From UMGS172 sp045647525 (lineage in GTDB: Bacteria > Bacillota > Clostridia > Oscillospirales > Acutalibacteraceae): DNA of 40,771 nt. Positions 24,916-33,982 of this stretch are shown here, piece after piece; within the stretch, counting starts at the first letter, position 1; each line of letters begins with the position of its first letter. Where the stretch lies: NCBI GenBank assembly GCA_045647525.1, contig JAZRMK010000015.1:1-40771 (forward strand), read 5' to 3'. The notes beneath the pieces were generated by a model. The model was not told the DNA's origin, did not search any database, and was given only the letters and a program-made list of their open reading frames with translations. Position numbers and translations under genes: made by a program.

Positions 24916-25686
24916 ATGAAGGCAAACTATCATACACACACCTACCGCTGTCTGCACGCTACGGGCAGTGATAGGGAATACGTGGAAAACGCAATTATGG
25001 GTGGAATGGAGGTTCTGGGCTTTTCGGATCACTGTCCGTTTGATTTCGGTGGCAGATTTTCCTCTCATATGCGAATGAAACCAAAGGATATTGACGGATA
25101 TTTTCAGTCGATTTCCGATTTGAAGGCGGAATATAAAAATGATATTACGATATACCTCGGTTTCGAAACCGAATATATCGAAGATTTGTTCCAAAATTTC
25201 AAAAACCTTGTAAAAGGATACCCTGTTGATTATATGATATTGGGTCAACATTATTTTGAGCCTGAAACTCATGGCCGTTATGTTGGCAGTCACGGTCAAC
25301 CTGGTTTTTTAACCGAGTATGTTGACTCTGTAATAAAGGGATTGAAAACAGGTGAGTTTAAGTATTTGGCACATCCCGATTTGCCGAGAACCACGTCGGA
25401 TTCTGATGAGTTTTACGAGCAGTATAAAAGGCTGTGTCTGTATTTGAAGGAAAACAATATTCCTGTTGAGTATAATATGTTGGGATATCAGGAAGGAAGA
25501 TGGTATCCAAATGACGATTTTTATGAAATTGCGGCCAAGGTCGGAAATAAGCTGATTATCGGTTGTGACGCCCACGAACCTTGGGTGTTGTCGGACAAAA
25601 GACTTCACGAAGAAACTTTAAAAAGTGCAAAAGGTTTTTCTATGGAAATAATTGAGTTCTTGCCGGGACTCGAAAGGAAAAAATAA
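24916..25686 (+). CDS. PHP-domain phosphatase, histidinol-phosphatase-like
   Basis: The protein has 256 residues with the PHP metal site spread along it: YHTHTYRC (His6, His8), FSDHCPF, GFETEY, GQHYF, LAHPDLPR and GCDAHEP. This set and the length match the HisK/HisJ family, which removes phosphate from histidinol phosphate in histidine synthesis. No other his genes are present, so a different phosphate ester is quite possible. It follows cysK by 12 bases with TAAGGA as ribosome site. Its stop codon overlaps the start of the MFS gene by one base (TAATG), which implies coupled translation. Confidence 0.85.
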   Translation: MKANYHTHTYRCLHATGSDREYVENAIMGGMEVLGFSDHCPFDFGGRFSSHMRMKPKDIDGYFQSISDLKAEYKNDITIYLGFETEYIEDLFQNFKNLVKGYPVDYMILGQHYFEPETHGRYVGSHGQPGFLTEYVDSVIKGLKTGEFKYLAHPDLPRTTSDSDEFYEQYKRLCLYLKENNIPVEYNMLGYQEGRWYPNDDFYEIAAKVGNKLIIGCDAHEPWVLSDKRLHEETLKSAKGFSMEIIEFLPGLERKK

Positions 25687-27017
25687 TGAAAAACGTTGAT
25701 TTTTCGAGGCGCAACTGGACTGTTTTAATTTTGTTTGGACTTATCGGTCAAATCGCTTGGTCGGTAGAAAATATGTATTTCAATCTGTTCTTGTTCGAAA
25801 CGATTGCCCCAAGCCTTGAAACCGTTACTTTAATGGTGCAGTTAAGCGGCGTTGTTGCAACTGTTGCAACGCTTGTGGCAGGAACATTGTCGGATTCGGT
25901 CGGTAATCGACGCACATTTATATCGGCAGGATATTTCATCTGGGGTATAACTGTTGCACTTTTTGGTTTCATTTCGCCGGAATTAACTGCTGATATTTTA
26001 AAGCTTGATGAAACTAAAACAATAACGGTAACATTAGGTCTTGTAGTTGTTGCCGACTGCGTTATGACACTTTTCGGCTCGACTGCTAATGATGCCAGCT
26101 TTAATGCTTGGGTGACCGATAACACAAAGCCTTCGTTCAGAGGAACGGTCGAAGGTGTTGTTGCAATTTTGCCTCTCGTCGCGATGCTTATTGTAGCGGG
26201 TGGTTTCGGCATTATTGTTTCGGTTATCGGATATAATATGATGTTCCTTATTTTAGGTGTTACTATATCTCTTTGCGGTATTGTTGGTTTCTTTATTATT
26301 AAAGACAGCAATGCACTCCAAAAAAACGGCACTTTGAAGGATTTGTTCTTTGGTTTTAAACCTTCGGTTGTCAAAGCGAATGCCAGACTTTATAAGATCC
26401 TTTTGATCGTTGTGACGTATGGAATCGCCTGTCAGGTGTTTATGCCGTATCTCATAATTTATATGACTACATATTTAAAATTCAACGTTTTGGAATATAG
26501 TGTTGTGTTCGGCGGAGCTATAATAATAGGAGCGGTTATAAATGTGGCTTTGGGCCGTCTTTCTGATCGCAAAGACAAAGTTTCTTTGCTGATTATTGCC
26601 TCGTTGATCATGGTAATCGGTCTTGCGGCAATGTATGTTTGCCGTTTTGAGTCCAAAATAATTACACTTTTAACCTTCGGCATAGCAGGCTTTGTTATGA
26701 TAACAGGCTACATATTTGTATCTGCACTATGCGGTTCTATGATAAGGGACAACACACCTGAAAAAGATGCAGGCAAATTGCAGGGAGTAAGAATGGTGTT
26801 CAGTGTGCTTGTTCCTATGGTTTTAGGCCCTATGATAGGTAATGCTATCAATAAAGCACGTGATATTCCGTTGCCCGATATTACTTCGGCTGATGCGATG
26901 ACAACGCAATATATTCCTGCACCTGAGATATTCTTAACAGCAGCAGTTATAATGCTTTTGGTTTTTGCAATAATTCCAACCTTAAAAACGGAGAAAAAGA
27001 ATGAAGTTAAAAACTAA
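25686..27017 (+). CDS. MFS transporter, probably for a sugar or glycoside
   Basis: The protein has 443 residues with 12 predicted helices. Motif A appears between helices 2 and 3 as GTLSDSVGNRR and again in the second half as LGRLSDRKDK. The gene overlaps the preceding PHP gene by one base and the following GH2 glycosidase gene by 17 bases, so all three are probably made together. That context suggests import of the glycoside that the GH2 enzyme cleaves, although MFS proteins also export. The end of the ORF (TLKTEKKNEVKN) is a short charged tail that contains the ribosome site for GH2. The substrate is unknown. Confidence 0.88.
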   Translation: MKNVDFSRRNWTVLILFGLIGQIAWSVENMYFNLFLFETIAPSLETVTLMVQLSGVVATVATLVAGTLSDSVGNRRTFISAGYFIWGITVALFGFISPELTADILKLDETKTITVTLGLVVVADCVMTLFGSTANDASFNAWVTDNTKPSFRGTVEGVVAILPLVAMLIVAGGFGIIVSVIGYNMMFLILGVTISLCGIVGFFIIKDSNALQKNGTLKDLFFGFKPSVVKANARLYKILLIVVTYGIACQVFMPYLIIYMTTYLKFNVLEYSVVFGGAIIIGAVINVALGRLSDRKDKVSLLIIASLIMVIGLAAMYVCRFESKIITLLTFGIAGFVMITGYIFVSALCGSMIRDNTPEKDAGKLQGVRMVFSVLVPMVLGPMIGNAINKARDIPLPDITSADAMTTQYIPAPEIFLTAAVIMLLVFAIIPTLKTEKKNEVKN

Positions 27018-28734
27018 TTACGAGGTAGGTAATGTTCCTTTCAGCGAATATCCAAGACCGCAATTCAAGAGAAACAGTTATCTGAATCTTAACGGCAAAT
27101 GGAAGTTTGGTAAAACCCAAATCAATTCTGAGGATTTTTGCCCGAAAGATGAAATTTTAGTCCCGTTTTCTCCTGAAACCGAACTTAGCGGAGTTGCTCA
27201 ACCGTTCGAACTCGGAAGCACAGAGAAGCTTGTCTATGAACGAGATGTTACACTCTCTGACGATATGCTCAAAGGTGTGACTTTACTGCACTTTGGTGCT
27301 GTTGATCAGGAATGTGACGTTTATCTAAACGGTGAAAAAGTGGGACACCATCGCGGAGGTTTTACGCCGTTCTCACTCGATGTTACTTCGGCGGCAAAAA
27401 ACGGCGAGAACACTTTAAGGGTAGAGTGTATCGACTCGACCGAAAAATCGGAGGGTGCGAGAGGAAAACAGAGTTCTAACCGAGGACAATACTGGTACAC
27501 TAAACAAAGCGGAATATGGCAGACCGTTTGGATGGAAAGTGCTCCAAAAAATTATATAAAGAGCATAAAAATAACCCCCGACTATTTTAATTCGGAAGTG
27601 GTTATAGAATCTTGTTGTGACGGCTTTCAGGAAATCACCGTTTTTGACGGCGAAACCGAGATAATTAAGGAGAATTTTGAGAATAAAATAACCCTTAAAT
27701 ATGACTTTGAGGCTTGGAGCCCTGAAAACCCAAAGCTATATACATTTGAGATCACGGCACAAAGTGGCGATGAGATAGAGTCATATTTTGGGCTCCGTTC
27801 TTTTGGAATCGGTAAAGACAAAACTGAAAAAGCAAGGCTTCTTTTGAACGGAAAACCCTACTTTTTCAACGGTGTTCTTGACCAAGGCTATTGGCCGGAG
27901 GGACTTCTTACTCCGCCTTCAAACAGGGCAATGTTTGATGAGCTTAAAACTTTGAAAGCAATGGGTTTTAATATGGTTAGAAAACATATTAAAATAGAAC
28001 CTATGATGTGGTATTATTATTGCGATGTTTTAGGACTTACCGTTTGGCAGGATTTTGTAAACGGTGGTGGCGAGTATAAATTTTTGCACGTTGCAGCCCT
28101 GCCATTCTTGGGATTGCATTTTAACGATCACAACTATAAGTTTTTTGCAAGAACTTCAAAACAGGGTAGAGATGAGTTTGTGGATTCAGTTCACGAAACG
28201 GTTGAAACGCTTTATAATGTGCCGTCTATTGCTGTTTGGGTTCCGTTTAATGAAGGTTGGGGTCAGTTCGACTCCGCTGCTATTACCGATCTTGTCAAAA
28301 GGCTTGACAGTACACGAATTATCGATTCGGTCAGTGGTTGGCATGATCAGGGTGCCGGCAAAACAGAACTTCGCAGTATGCACACTTATTACACCAAATT
28401 AAAAGTGCCCAAAGATAGCCGACCCGTAGTATTAAGTGAGTTTGGCGGTTATTCGCTAAAAATCGACGGCCACGTTTTCTGTGATGAAGAGTTTGGCTAC
28501 AAGACATTCAAAACAAAGAACGAACTGCAAACCGCAGTGGCAGAACTTTATTTGAAAAAGTTAAAACCCCTCATCAAAAAAGGTCTTTGTGCGGCAGTTT
28601 ATACGCAGGTGACCGATGTTGAGGAGGAAATCAACGGACTTATCACTTATGACCGTTCGGTTCAAAAGGTCGATACCGATTTTATGAAGAAAATCAACGA
28701 CCAACTCGAAATGGAATCTGCGACTATCGAATAA
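27001..28734 (+). CDS. GH2-family beta-glycosidase
   Basis: The protein has 577 residues: a jelly-roll sugar-binding domain (about 1-180), an immunoglobulin-like domain (about 185-270) and a TIM barrel (about 280-570). The acid/base is Glu418 in FNEGWGQFD, and the nucleophile is Glu480 in VLSEFGGY. NMVRKHIKIEP marks the barrel start. It is shorter than classical LacZ and lacks the extra C-terminal domains; short GH2 enzymes act on beta-galactosides, beta-glucuronides or beta-mannosides. There is no signal peptide, so it works inside the cell on sugar brought in by the neighbouring MFS protein. ATG 27001 sits behind CGGAGAAAAAG inside the end of the MFS gene. The exact sugar cannot be read from the sequence. 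Confidence 0.92.
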   Translation: MKLKTNYEVGNVPFSEYPRPQFKRNSYLNLNGKWKFGKTQINSEDFCPKDEILVPFSPETELSGVAQPFELGSTEKLVYERDVTLSDDMLKGVTLLHFGAVDQECDVYLNGEKVGHHRGGFTPFSLDVTSAAKNGENTLRVECIDSTEKSEGARGKQSSNRGQYWYTKQSGIWQTVWMESAPKNYIKSIKITPDYFNSEVVIESCCDGFQEITVFDGETEIIKENFENKITLKYDFEAWSPENPKLYTFEITAQSGDEIESYFGLRSFGIGKDKTEKARLLLNGKPYFFNGVLDQGYWPEGLLTPPSNRAMFDELKTLKAMGFNMVRKHIKIEPMMWYYYCDVLGLTVWQDFVNGGGEYKFLHVAALPFLGLHFNDHNYKFFARTSKQGRDEFVDSVHETVETLYNVPSIAVWVPFNEGWGQFDSAAITDLVKRLDSTRIIDSVSGWHDQGAGKTELRSMHTYYTKLKVPKDSRPVVLSEFGGYSLKIDGHVFCDEEFGYKTFKTKNELQTAVAELYLKKLKPLIKKGLCAAVYTQVTDVEEEINGLITYDRSVQKVDTDFMKKINDQLEMESATIE

Positions 28735-28774
28735 ACAAAAAACTGACAGTGTACACACTGTCAGTTTTTTGTTT
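28733..28774. terminator. Bidirectional terminator overlapping both converging stop regions
   Basis: A nominal 20-bp perfect stem, 28733-28752 with 28755-28774, has a CTGACAGTG core and A/T runs on both flanks. It begins inside the GH2 stop codon and includes the last codons and stop (28761-28763) of the converging minus-strand gene. Confidence 0.9.
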
Positions 28775-29474
28775 GTTTTCTTTCTTTCCGCCTTGATGAC
28801 AATTTGTGGAACGTGAACCATCCCACGATAACAATAATGCCTGTTATTGAAAAAATAATTATCGATTCTATAAGTTTTCCTTCCAATAGCGCGTCACCAA
28901 CAAGGGTGGATGTCAGAATCGAGGGGATTCGGCACAAAACACTAATTATAAGGAAAGGAATAAACTTGATTTTTGTGATGCCTGCAAAATAGGTGATAAG
29001 GTCTTTCGGTGTTCCGGGCAGAAAGTAGAGCAGAAAGAACATAAGCGTAAGTTTCTTTTCGTCCTGCAAGAATTTTAACCGTTTTAAATCACGCGAGTCG
29101 AGCATAATATTTGTGAATTTGTTACCTAATAGTCTTGTAAGTCCGAAAATAAGGCATGAGGCAGGGGCAACACCGACAAGGCACAGTATTGTGCCCCATA
29201 CGGAGCCGTAAATGTAGCCGGCAGCAATTTCAACAAACTCTCCCGGAATAAAAGCAAACAAAACCTGAACAAACTGGATGCCGACAAAAAGCAACCAATT
29301 AAACGGGTTGTCGCCACCAAGTGTTAAACGCAGTTGCTCGGGATTTTTAGTGGCAGATATAATTTTAGGCCCTAAAATAAGAGTGCCCAATGTCAACAAA
29401 CTTAAAAGAACTGTAACGGAAATGATGAGATATAAGTTGTGTCCGTTAAATAACTTCCTTTTTTCTTGTTCCAT
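28761..29474 (-). CDS. TVP38/TMEM64 (SNARE-associated, DedA-like) membrane protein
   Basis: The protein has 237 residues and about six membrane segments, fitting PF09335. Signatures are PGEFVEIAAGYIYGSVWGT and the second-half LPGTPKDLITYFAGIT. Relatives in bacteria act in lipid carrier recycling (undecaprenyl phosphate or phospholipid scramblase roles have been shown for some DedA-superfamily members) and membrane homeostasis. The exact job of this branch is not settled. The protein ends in a strongly basic tail (RRKERKQTKN) encoded within the shared terminator hairpin. GAGGTG lies five bases before the ATG, and a near-consensus promoter reads this gene from 29532. Confidence 0.88.
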   Translation of the reverse strand: MEQEKRKLFNGHNLYLIISVTVLLSLLTLGTLILGPKIISATKNPEQLRLTLGGDNPFNWLLFVGIQFVQVLFAFIPGEFVEIAAGYIYGSVWGTILCLVGVAPASCLIFGLTRLLGNKFTNIMLDSRDLKRLKFLQDEKKLTLMFFLLYFLPGTPKDLITYFAGITKIKFIPFLIISVLCRIPSILTSTLVGDALLEGKLIESIIIFSITGIIVIVGWFTFHKLSSRRKERKQTKN

Positions 29475-29503
29475 TTTTGCACCTCTTTTCGCTTATCTTG
29501 ATG

Positions 29504-29532
29504 ATTATAACATTATTCGACAAACTTTTCAA
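29504..29532 (-). promoter_or_regulatory. Promoter of the TVP38-like gene
   Basis: On the minus strand, TTGAAA (29527-29532) and a perfect TATAAT (29504-29509) are separated by 17 bases. The start codon is about 25 bases beyond the expected transcription start. Confidence 0.82.
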
Positions 29533-29594
29533 CTTAACACCTGTTATTTTGCAGTGGCTGGGCATTTGCTACGCAGAATATGGCAATAAAACAC

Positions 29595-29623
29595 TTGACG
29601 AAACACAATATATGGTATAAAAT
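29595..29623 (+). promoter_or_regulatory. Promoter of the topoisomerase pair
   Basis: TTGACG (29595-29600), 17 bases, then TAAAAT (29618-29623). A TATAAA that starts two bases earlier gives a 15-base spacing. The leader to ATG 29705 is about 75 bases and A/T-rich, with no evident structure. Confidence 0.75.
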
Positions 29624-29704
29624 ATATAAGATAATAGGCAAATTGTAAAATTTTGTAAATGTAATGATAATAAAGGCGTTTTGCGCCGTTTAAGGAGAGT
29701 CGTA

Positions 29705-31687
29705 ATGGCTAAAAAGACAGAGTACGGTAATGAAAGTATAACATCTCTAAAAGGTGCTGACCGAGTTAGAAAAAGACCGGCGGTCATTTTCGGCTCGGAC
29801 GGACTTGAAGGATGCGAACATTCCGTTTTCGAAATAATTTCCAACTCAATAGATGAAGCGAGAGAAGGACACGGCAAGAAGATTATCGTGACAAGATATT
29901 CCGATGGCTCAATAGAGGTACAGGACTTTGCACGTGGTATCCCTGTTGACTATAACCCGAAGGAAGAACGCTTCAACTGGGAACTTCTTTATTGCGAGAT
30001 GTATGCCGGTGGTAAATATAACACCATTGAAGGTCAGAACTACGAGTTCTCGTTAGGATTGAACGGTCTCGGTCTTTGTTCGACTCAGTATGCTTCGGAA
30101 TATATGGATGTAGAGGTCAAGCGTGACGGTTTTCTTTATACTTTGCATTTTGAAAAGGGCGAAAACGTCGGAGGAATTAAAAAGGAAGCCTATTCGGGAC
30201 GTGACACGGGAACCAAGACTCGTTGGAAGCCGGATTTAGATGTTTTCACCGATATCGATATTCCTTTGGAGTATTATCTTGATATTTTGAAACGTCAGGC
30301 TGTTGTTAATGACAATGTGCTTTTCATACTGCGTAATCAGGTCGGTTCAAAGTTTGAAACATTTGAGTTCTGCTACTCCAACGGCATTAAGGACTATATC
30401 ACCGAAACCGTAGGGGACAAGGGGTTAAGCAGTGTTCAGATGTGGTCGGCTGAACGAAAGGGCAGAGACCGCGAGGATATGCCCGATTATAAGGTTAAGA
30501 TCAATGCGGCATTATGCTTCTCAAACCAGGTTCAGTTGAAGGAGTACTATCATAATTCCAGCTGGCTTGAATATGGCGGTTCACCCGAAAAGGCTGTACG
30601 AAATGCATTTGTTTATCAGATCGATAAATATATAAAGGAAAACAATAAGTACACCAAAAACGAAAGCAAGATAACTTTCGCCGATGTTGAGGAATGCCTT
30701 GTGCTCTGTACGTCGAGTTTCTCGACCCAAACATCTTACGAAAATCAGACCAAAAAGGCGATTACAAATAAGTTTATCACCGAGGCTATGACCGATTTCT
30801 TCAAGCGTCAGTTGGAGATATATTTTATCGAAAACAAGGAAGAAGCCGAAAAGATAGTTAATCAGGTGCTTATCAACAAGCGTAGCCGTGAGCGTTCGGA
30901 ACGTGAACGTCTTAATATCAAAAAGACCTTGCAATCGTCCAATGATATGTTGAACCGTATCGAAAAGTTTGTTGACTGCCGTTCCAAAGACGTCAATGTC
31001 CGTGAACTTTATATAGTTGAGGGTGATTCGGCTTTGGGTTCTGTTAAGATGGCGCGCTCGGCTGAATTCCAGGCAGTTATCCCTGTAAGAGGTAAAATAT
31101 TAAACTGCTTGAAGGCGGATTACGAGAGGATATTCAAATCCGAGATAATCACCAATCTTATAAAGGTTTTGGGATGTGGTGTTGAGGTCAAGGCAAAGTC
31201 CAATAAGGACCTGTCCACCTTCGACTTGAATTCACTCCGTTGGAATAAAATAGTTATCTGTACCGATGCTGATGAGGACGGCTTCCAGATAAGAACACTT
31301 ATTTTGACAATGATTTACCGACTTATCCCGACTCTTATTGAGGTCGGCAAAGTCTTTATTGCGGAGACTCCGCTTTACGAGATAACCACCAAGGATAAAA
31401 CATATTTTGCGTATGACGAAAAGGAAAAGGCTGACATTCTGAGCAATATGGTGGGAAATGCTAAATATACGGTGCAGCGTTCAAAGGGTCTTGGTGAAAA
31501 CCAGGCAGATATGATGAGCCTTACTACTATGAACCCCGATACCCGCCGTCTTATCAAGGTTACACCTGAAGAAGCGGAAATGACTGCACATATGTTTGAT
31601 ATACTGCTTGGCGATGATATTGACGGACGTAAAGAGATTATTACCGAAAAGGGTTATCTTTATATCGCTGATGCAGATTTAAGTTAA
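29705..31687 (+). CDS. parE: Divergent type IIA topoisomerase B subunit (ParE/GyrB-like)
   Basis: The protein has 660 residues: a GHKL ATPase domain (about 1-220), a transducer domain and a TOPRIM domain. ATP-site parts are EIISNSIDEA (N-box), DFARGIP in place of the usual DNGRGIP, GLNGLG in place of GLHGVG, and the lid lysine in NQTKKA. TOPRIM has Glu439 in VEGDSALGS and Asp521/523/525 in CTDADEDGFQIR, so DNA cleavage and strand passage should work. RSKGLGE is conserved. It forms a pair with the A subunit 12 bases downstream. Normal gyrase genes are not in the window, so this is probably topoisomerase IV or an extra paralogue. An upstream in-frame start at 29681 lacks a ribosome site; AAGGAGAG serves ATG 29705. 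Confidence 0.9.
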   Translation: MAKKTEYGNESITSLKGADRVRKRPAVIFGSDGLEGCEHSVFEIISNSIDEAREGHGKKIIVTRYSDGSIEVQDFARGIPVDYNPKEERFNWELLYCEMYAGGKYNTIEGQNYEFSLGLNGLGLCSTQYASEYMDVEVKRDGFLYTLHFEKGENVGGIKKEAYSGRDTGTKTRWKPDLDVFTDIDIPLEYYLDILKRQAVVNDNVLFILRNQVGSKFETFEFCYSNGIKDYITETVGDKGLSSVQMWSAERKGRDREDMPDYKVKINAALCFSNQVQLKEYYHNSSWLEYGGSPEKAVRNAFVYQIDKYIKENNKYTKNESKITFADVEECLVLCTSSFSTQTSYENQTKKAITNKFITEAMTDFFKRQLEIYFIENKEEAEKIVNQVLINKRSRERSERERLNIKKTLQSSNDMLNRIEKFVDCRSKDVNVRELYIVEGDSALGSVKMARSAEFQAVIPVRGKILNCLKADYERIFKSEIITNLIKVLGCGVEVKAKSNKDLSTFDLNSLRWNKIVICTDADEDGFQIRTLILTMIYRLIPTLIEVGKVFIAETPLYEITTKDKTYFAYDEKEKADILSNMVGNAKYTVQRSKGLGENQADMMSLTTMNPDTRRLIKVTPEEAEMTAHMFDILLGDDIDGRKEIITEKGYLYIADADLS

Positions 31688-31699
31688 AGGAGAAGAAAC

Positions 31700-33940
31700 A
31701 TGGCTCCAAGAAAGAAAAAACAGATAGAGGTAAAACCGTCTGAAAATGTGACAAATGCATATATAGCAGGAGCAGGTACGGTTGTTGAACAGCCTATTAC
31801 CAGAACTCTTGAAACTAACTATATGCCTTACGCGATGAGTGTTATTTTGTCGCGTGCGATTCCTGAAATTGACGGTTTTAAGCCCTCTCACCGTAAATTG
31901 CTCTACACTATGTACCTTATGGGACTGCTTAACGGCGCTAAAACCAAATCTGCCAATATCGCAGGCCAGACGATGCGTCTTAACCCTCACGGTGACGCAG
32001 CTATTTACGAAACAATGGTGCGTCTTACCGAGGGAAACGAGGCTTTGCTGCACCCGTTTGTTGAATCAAAAGGTAATATGGGTAAGGCGTATTCGCGTGA
32101 TATGGCGTATGCTGCACCGCGATATACCGAAGCAAAGTTGGCACCTATTGCTTTGGAACTTTTTAAGGATATCGATCGTGACACCGTCGATTTTGTTGAT
32201 AACTACGATGCAACAATGCAGGAACCGACTCTGTTTCCTGTTTCATTCCCGACTGTGCTTGTCAATGCCAATACAGGTATTGCCGTAGGTATGGCAAGCA
32301 ATATCTGCCCGTTTAACTTAAAAGAGGTATGTAAGGCAGAAATTGAATACATCAAAGACGAGGATGTTAATATTGCAGACTATCTGACTGCACCCGATTT
32401 TCCCGGCGGCGGTGAATTGCTCTATGATCGCGCTGAGATGGAAAACATCTATAACACCGGACGCGGAAGTGTCAAGGTAAGAGGTGTTTACAGCTATGAC
32501 AAGTCGGCAAACTGCATTGATATTACACAAATTCCGCCTTCAACCACCATTGAGGCAATTATTGAAAAAATAATTGATCTCGTTAAGCAGAAGAAGATTA
32601 CCGAAATCAACGATATCCGCGACGAGACCGACCTTTCGGGTCTTAAAATAACCATTGATTTAAAACGTGGTACTGACGTGGAAAAGTTGATGCAGAAGCT
32701 CTTTAAAATGACTCCGTTGCAGGACAACTTCTCTTGCAACTTCAATATTCTGGTTGGCGGTACTCCGAAGGTAATGGGAGTTAAGGAGATTCTGTCTGAA
32801 TGGACTGCGTTCAGAGTTGAGTGTGTAAAACGCAGAGTTTACTTCAATCTTAACAAGGCAAAGGAAAAGTACCATCTTCTCAAAGGCTTGCAGAAGATTT
32901 TGCTTGATATTGATAAGGCAATCAAAATTGTCCGTGAAACCGCAGAAGAGAGGGATGTTGTTCCTAACCTTATGATAGGCTTTGGAATCGACGAGGTTCA
33001 GGCTGAATATGTTGCCGAAATCAAGTTGCGCCATCTTAACAGGGAATATATCCTTAAAAAGTTGGATGATGTTGAGAATCTCGAAAAAGAGATTGCCGAA
33101 TTGGAGGATATTCTCAAAAATCGCAGAAAGTTAATGAATATCATCATTAAAGAGTTGGAGCAGGTTTCTGAAAAATACGGTATGGACCGAAAGACCAAAC
33201 TCATTTCTGCACAAGAAAATCAGTTGACTGTCGAGGAAGAGAAGGTTCCCGATTACCCCGTAACGCTGTTCTTTACAAAGGACGGATATTTCAAGAAAAT
33301 CACTCCGTTATCGCTCAGAATGAGTGGTGAACAGAAAATTAAAGAGGGTGATGAGATAACAGAGGTTATCGAAACCACCAATGCTGCGGAACTTCTTTTC
33401 TTTACCGATAAATGTCAGGTTTATAAAGCCAAGGTCAATGACTTTGAAGATACAAAGGCAAGTGTTTTGGGTGATTATGTACCTGCAAAATTAGGATTTG
33501 ATGACGGTGAAAAGCCTGTATATATGGCAGTTACCACCGACTATGAAGGATATTTGTTGTTCTTCTTCCAAAATGGACGTGTTGCTAAGGTTGCAACCAA
33601 GGCTTATGCCACCAAGACCAACCGAAAGAAACTTATCTCTGCATATACCGATAAGTTCCCGCTATGCACAATTGTTCATGTGCCGGAAGAATGCGAACTT
33701 CTTATGAAATCATCGGGTGGCAGAATGTTGTTGCTCCACACCGGTGCGTTGGCTGTTAAGGCAACAAAGGACAGTGGCGGTGTTTCTGTTATGACGCAGA
33801 AAAAAGGCCAGCGTCTGTTCGAGGTTGTAAAATATACCGAAGGTATGTTGCTTAAACCTCACCGTTACAGAACAAGGAATCTTCCTGCTGCGGGCAGCCT
33901 GCCTACTGCCGATGAACAGGGTGAACAATTAAAACTGTAA
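31700..33940 (+). CDS. parC: Divergent type IIA topoisomerase A subunit (ParC/GyrA-like)
   Basis: The protein has 746 residues. It has the winged-helix and tower domains of the DNA-cutting subunit, with catalytic Tyr142 in APRYTEAKLA. DIRDETDLSGLKI lies in the tower region, followed by a coiled coil (about 430-490) and a beta-pinwheel C-terminal domain. The quinolone-determining stretch NPHGDAAIYETMVR has Ala100 and Glu104 where Escherichia coli GyrA has Ser83 and Asp87. No clear GyrA-box (QRRGGKG) is visible; the nearest segment is KTNRKKLIS, so supercoiling activity is doubtful and decatenation (topoisomerase IV) is more likely. AAAGGAGAAG precedes ATG 31700. It is co-transcribed with the B subunit. 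Confidence 0.9.
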   Translation: MAPRKKKQIEVKPSENVTNAYIAGAGTVVEQPITRTLETNYMPYAMSVILSRAIPEIDGFKPSHRKLLYTMYLMGLLNGAKTKSANIAGQTMRLNPHGDAAIYETMVRLTEGNEALLHPFVESKGNMGKAYSRDMAYAAPRYTEAKLAPIALELFKDIDRDTVDFVDNYDATMQEPTLFPVSFPTVLVNANTGIAVGMASNICPFNLKEVCKAEIEYIKDEDVNIADYLTAPDFPGGGELLYDRAEMENIYNTGRGSVKVRGVYSYDKSANCIDITQIPPSTTIEAIIEKIIDLVKQKKITEINDIRDETDLSGLKITIDLKRGTDVEKLMQKLFKMTPLQDNFSCNFNILVGGTPKVMGVKEILSEWTAFRVECVKRRVYFNLNKAKEKYHLLKGLQKILLDIDKAIKIVRETAEERDVVPNLMIGFGIDEVQAEYVAEIKLRHLNREYILKKLDDVENLEKEIAELEDILKNRRKLMNIIIKELEQVSEKYGMDRKTKLISAQENQLTVEEEKVPDYPVTLFFTKDGYFKKITPLSLRMSGEQKIKEGDEITEVIETTNAAELLFFTDKCQVYKAKVNDFEDTKASVLGDYVPAKLGFDDGEKPVYMAVTTDYEGYLLFFFQNGRVAKVATKAYATKTNRKKLISAYTDKFPLCTIVHVPEECELLMKSSGGRMLLLHTGALAVKATKDSGGVSVMTQKKGQRLFEVVKYTEGMLLKPHRYRTRNLPAAGSLPTADEQGEQLKL

Positions 33941-33947
33941 AACAAAA

Positions 33948-33980
33948 GGTATCCCGGTTCAAAATTTGAGTCGGGATACC
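33948..33980. repeat. Long-stem inverted repeat after the topoisomerase pair
   Basis: The arms GGTATCCCG (33948-33956) and CGGGATACC (33972-33980) enclose 15 bases that hold a smaller TCAAA/TTTGA repeat, so one extended, interrupted hairpin is possible. No T-run follows, so it is not a standard terminator, though it may slow or end transcription seven bases after the parC stop. Confidence 0.6.
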
Positions 33981-33982
33981 CC

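Noticed and set aside
25748..26374. 208-codon minus-strand open frame
   Set aside because: It is antisense to the MFS gene and low in complexity (Thr/Ile/Pro), with no start signal.
33951..33976. Sequence resembling a tRNA T-arm (GGTTCAAA) after parC
   Set aside because: No acceptor, D or anticodon arms can be drawn around it; the match is part of an inverted repeat.
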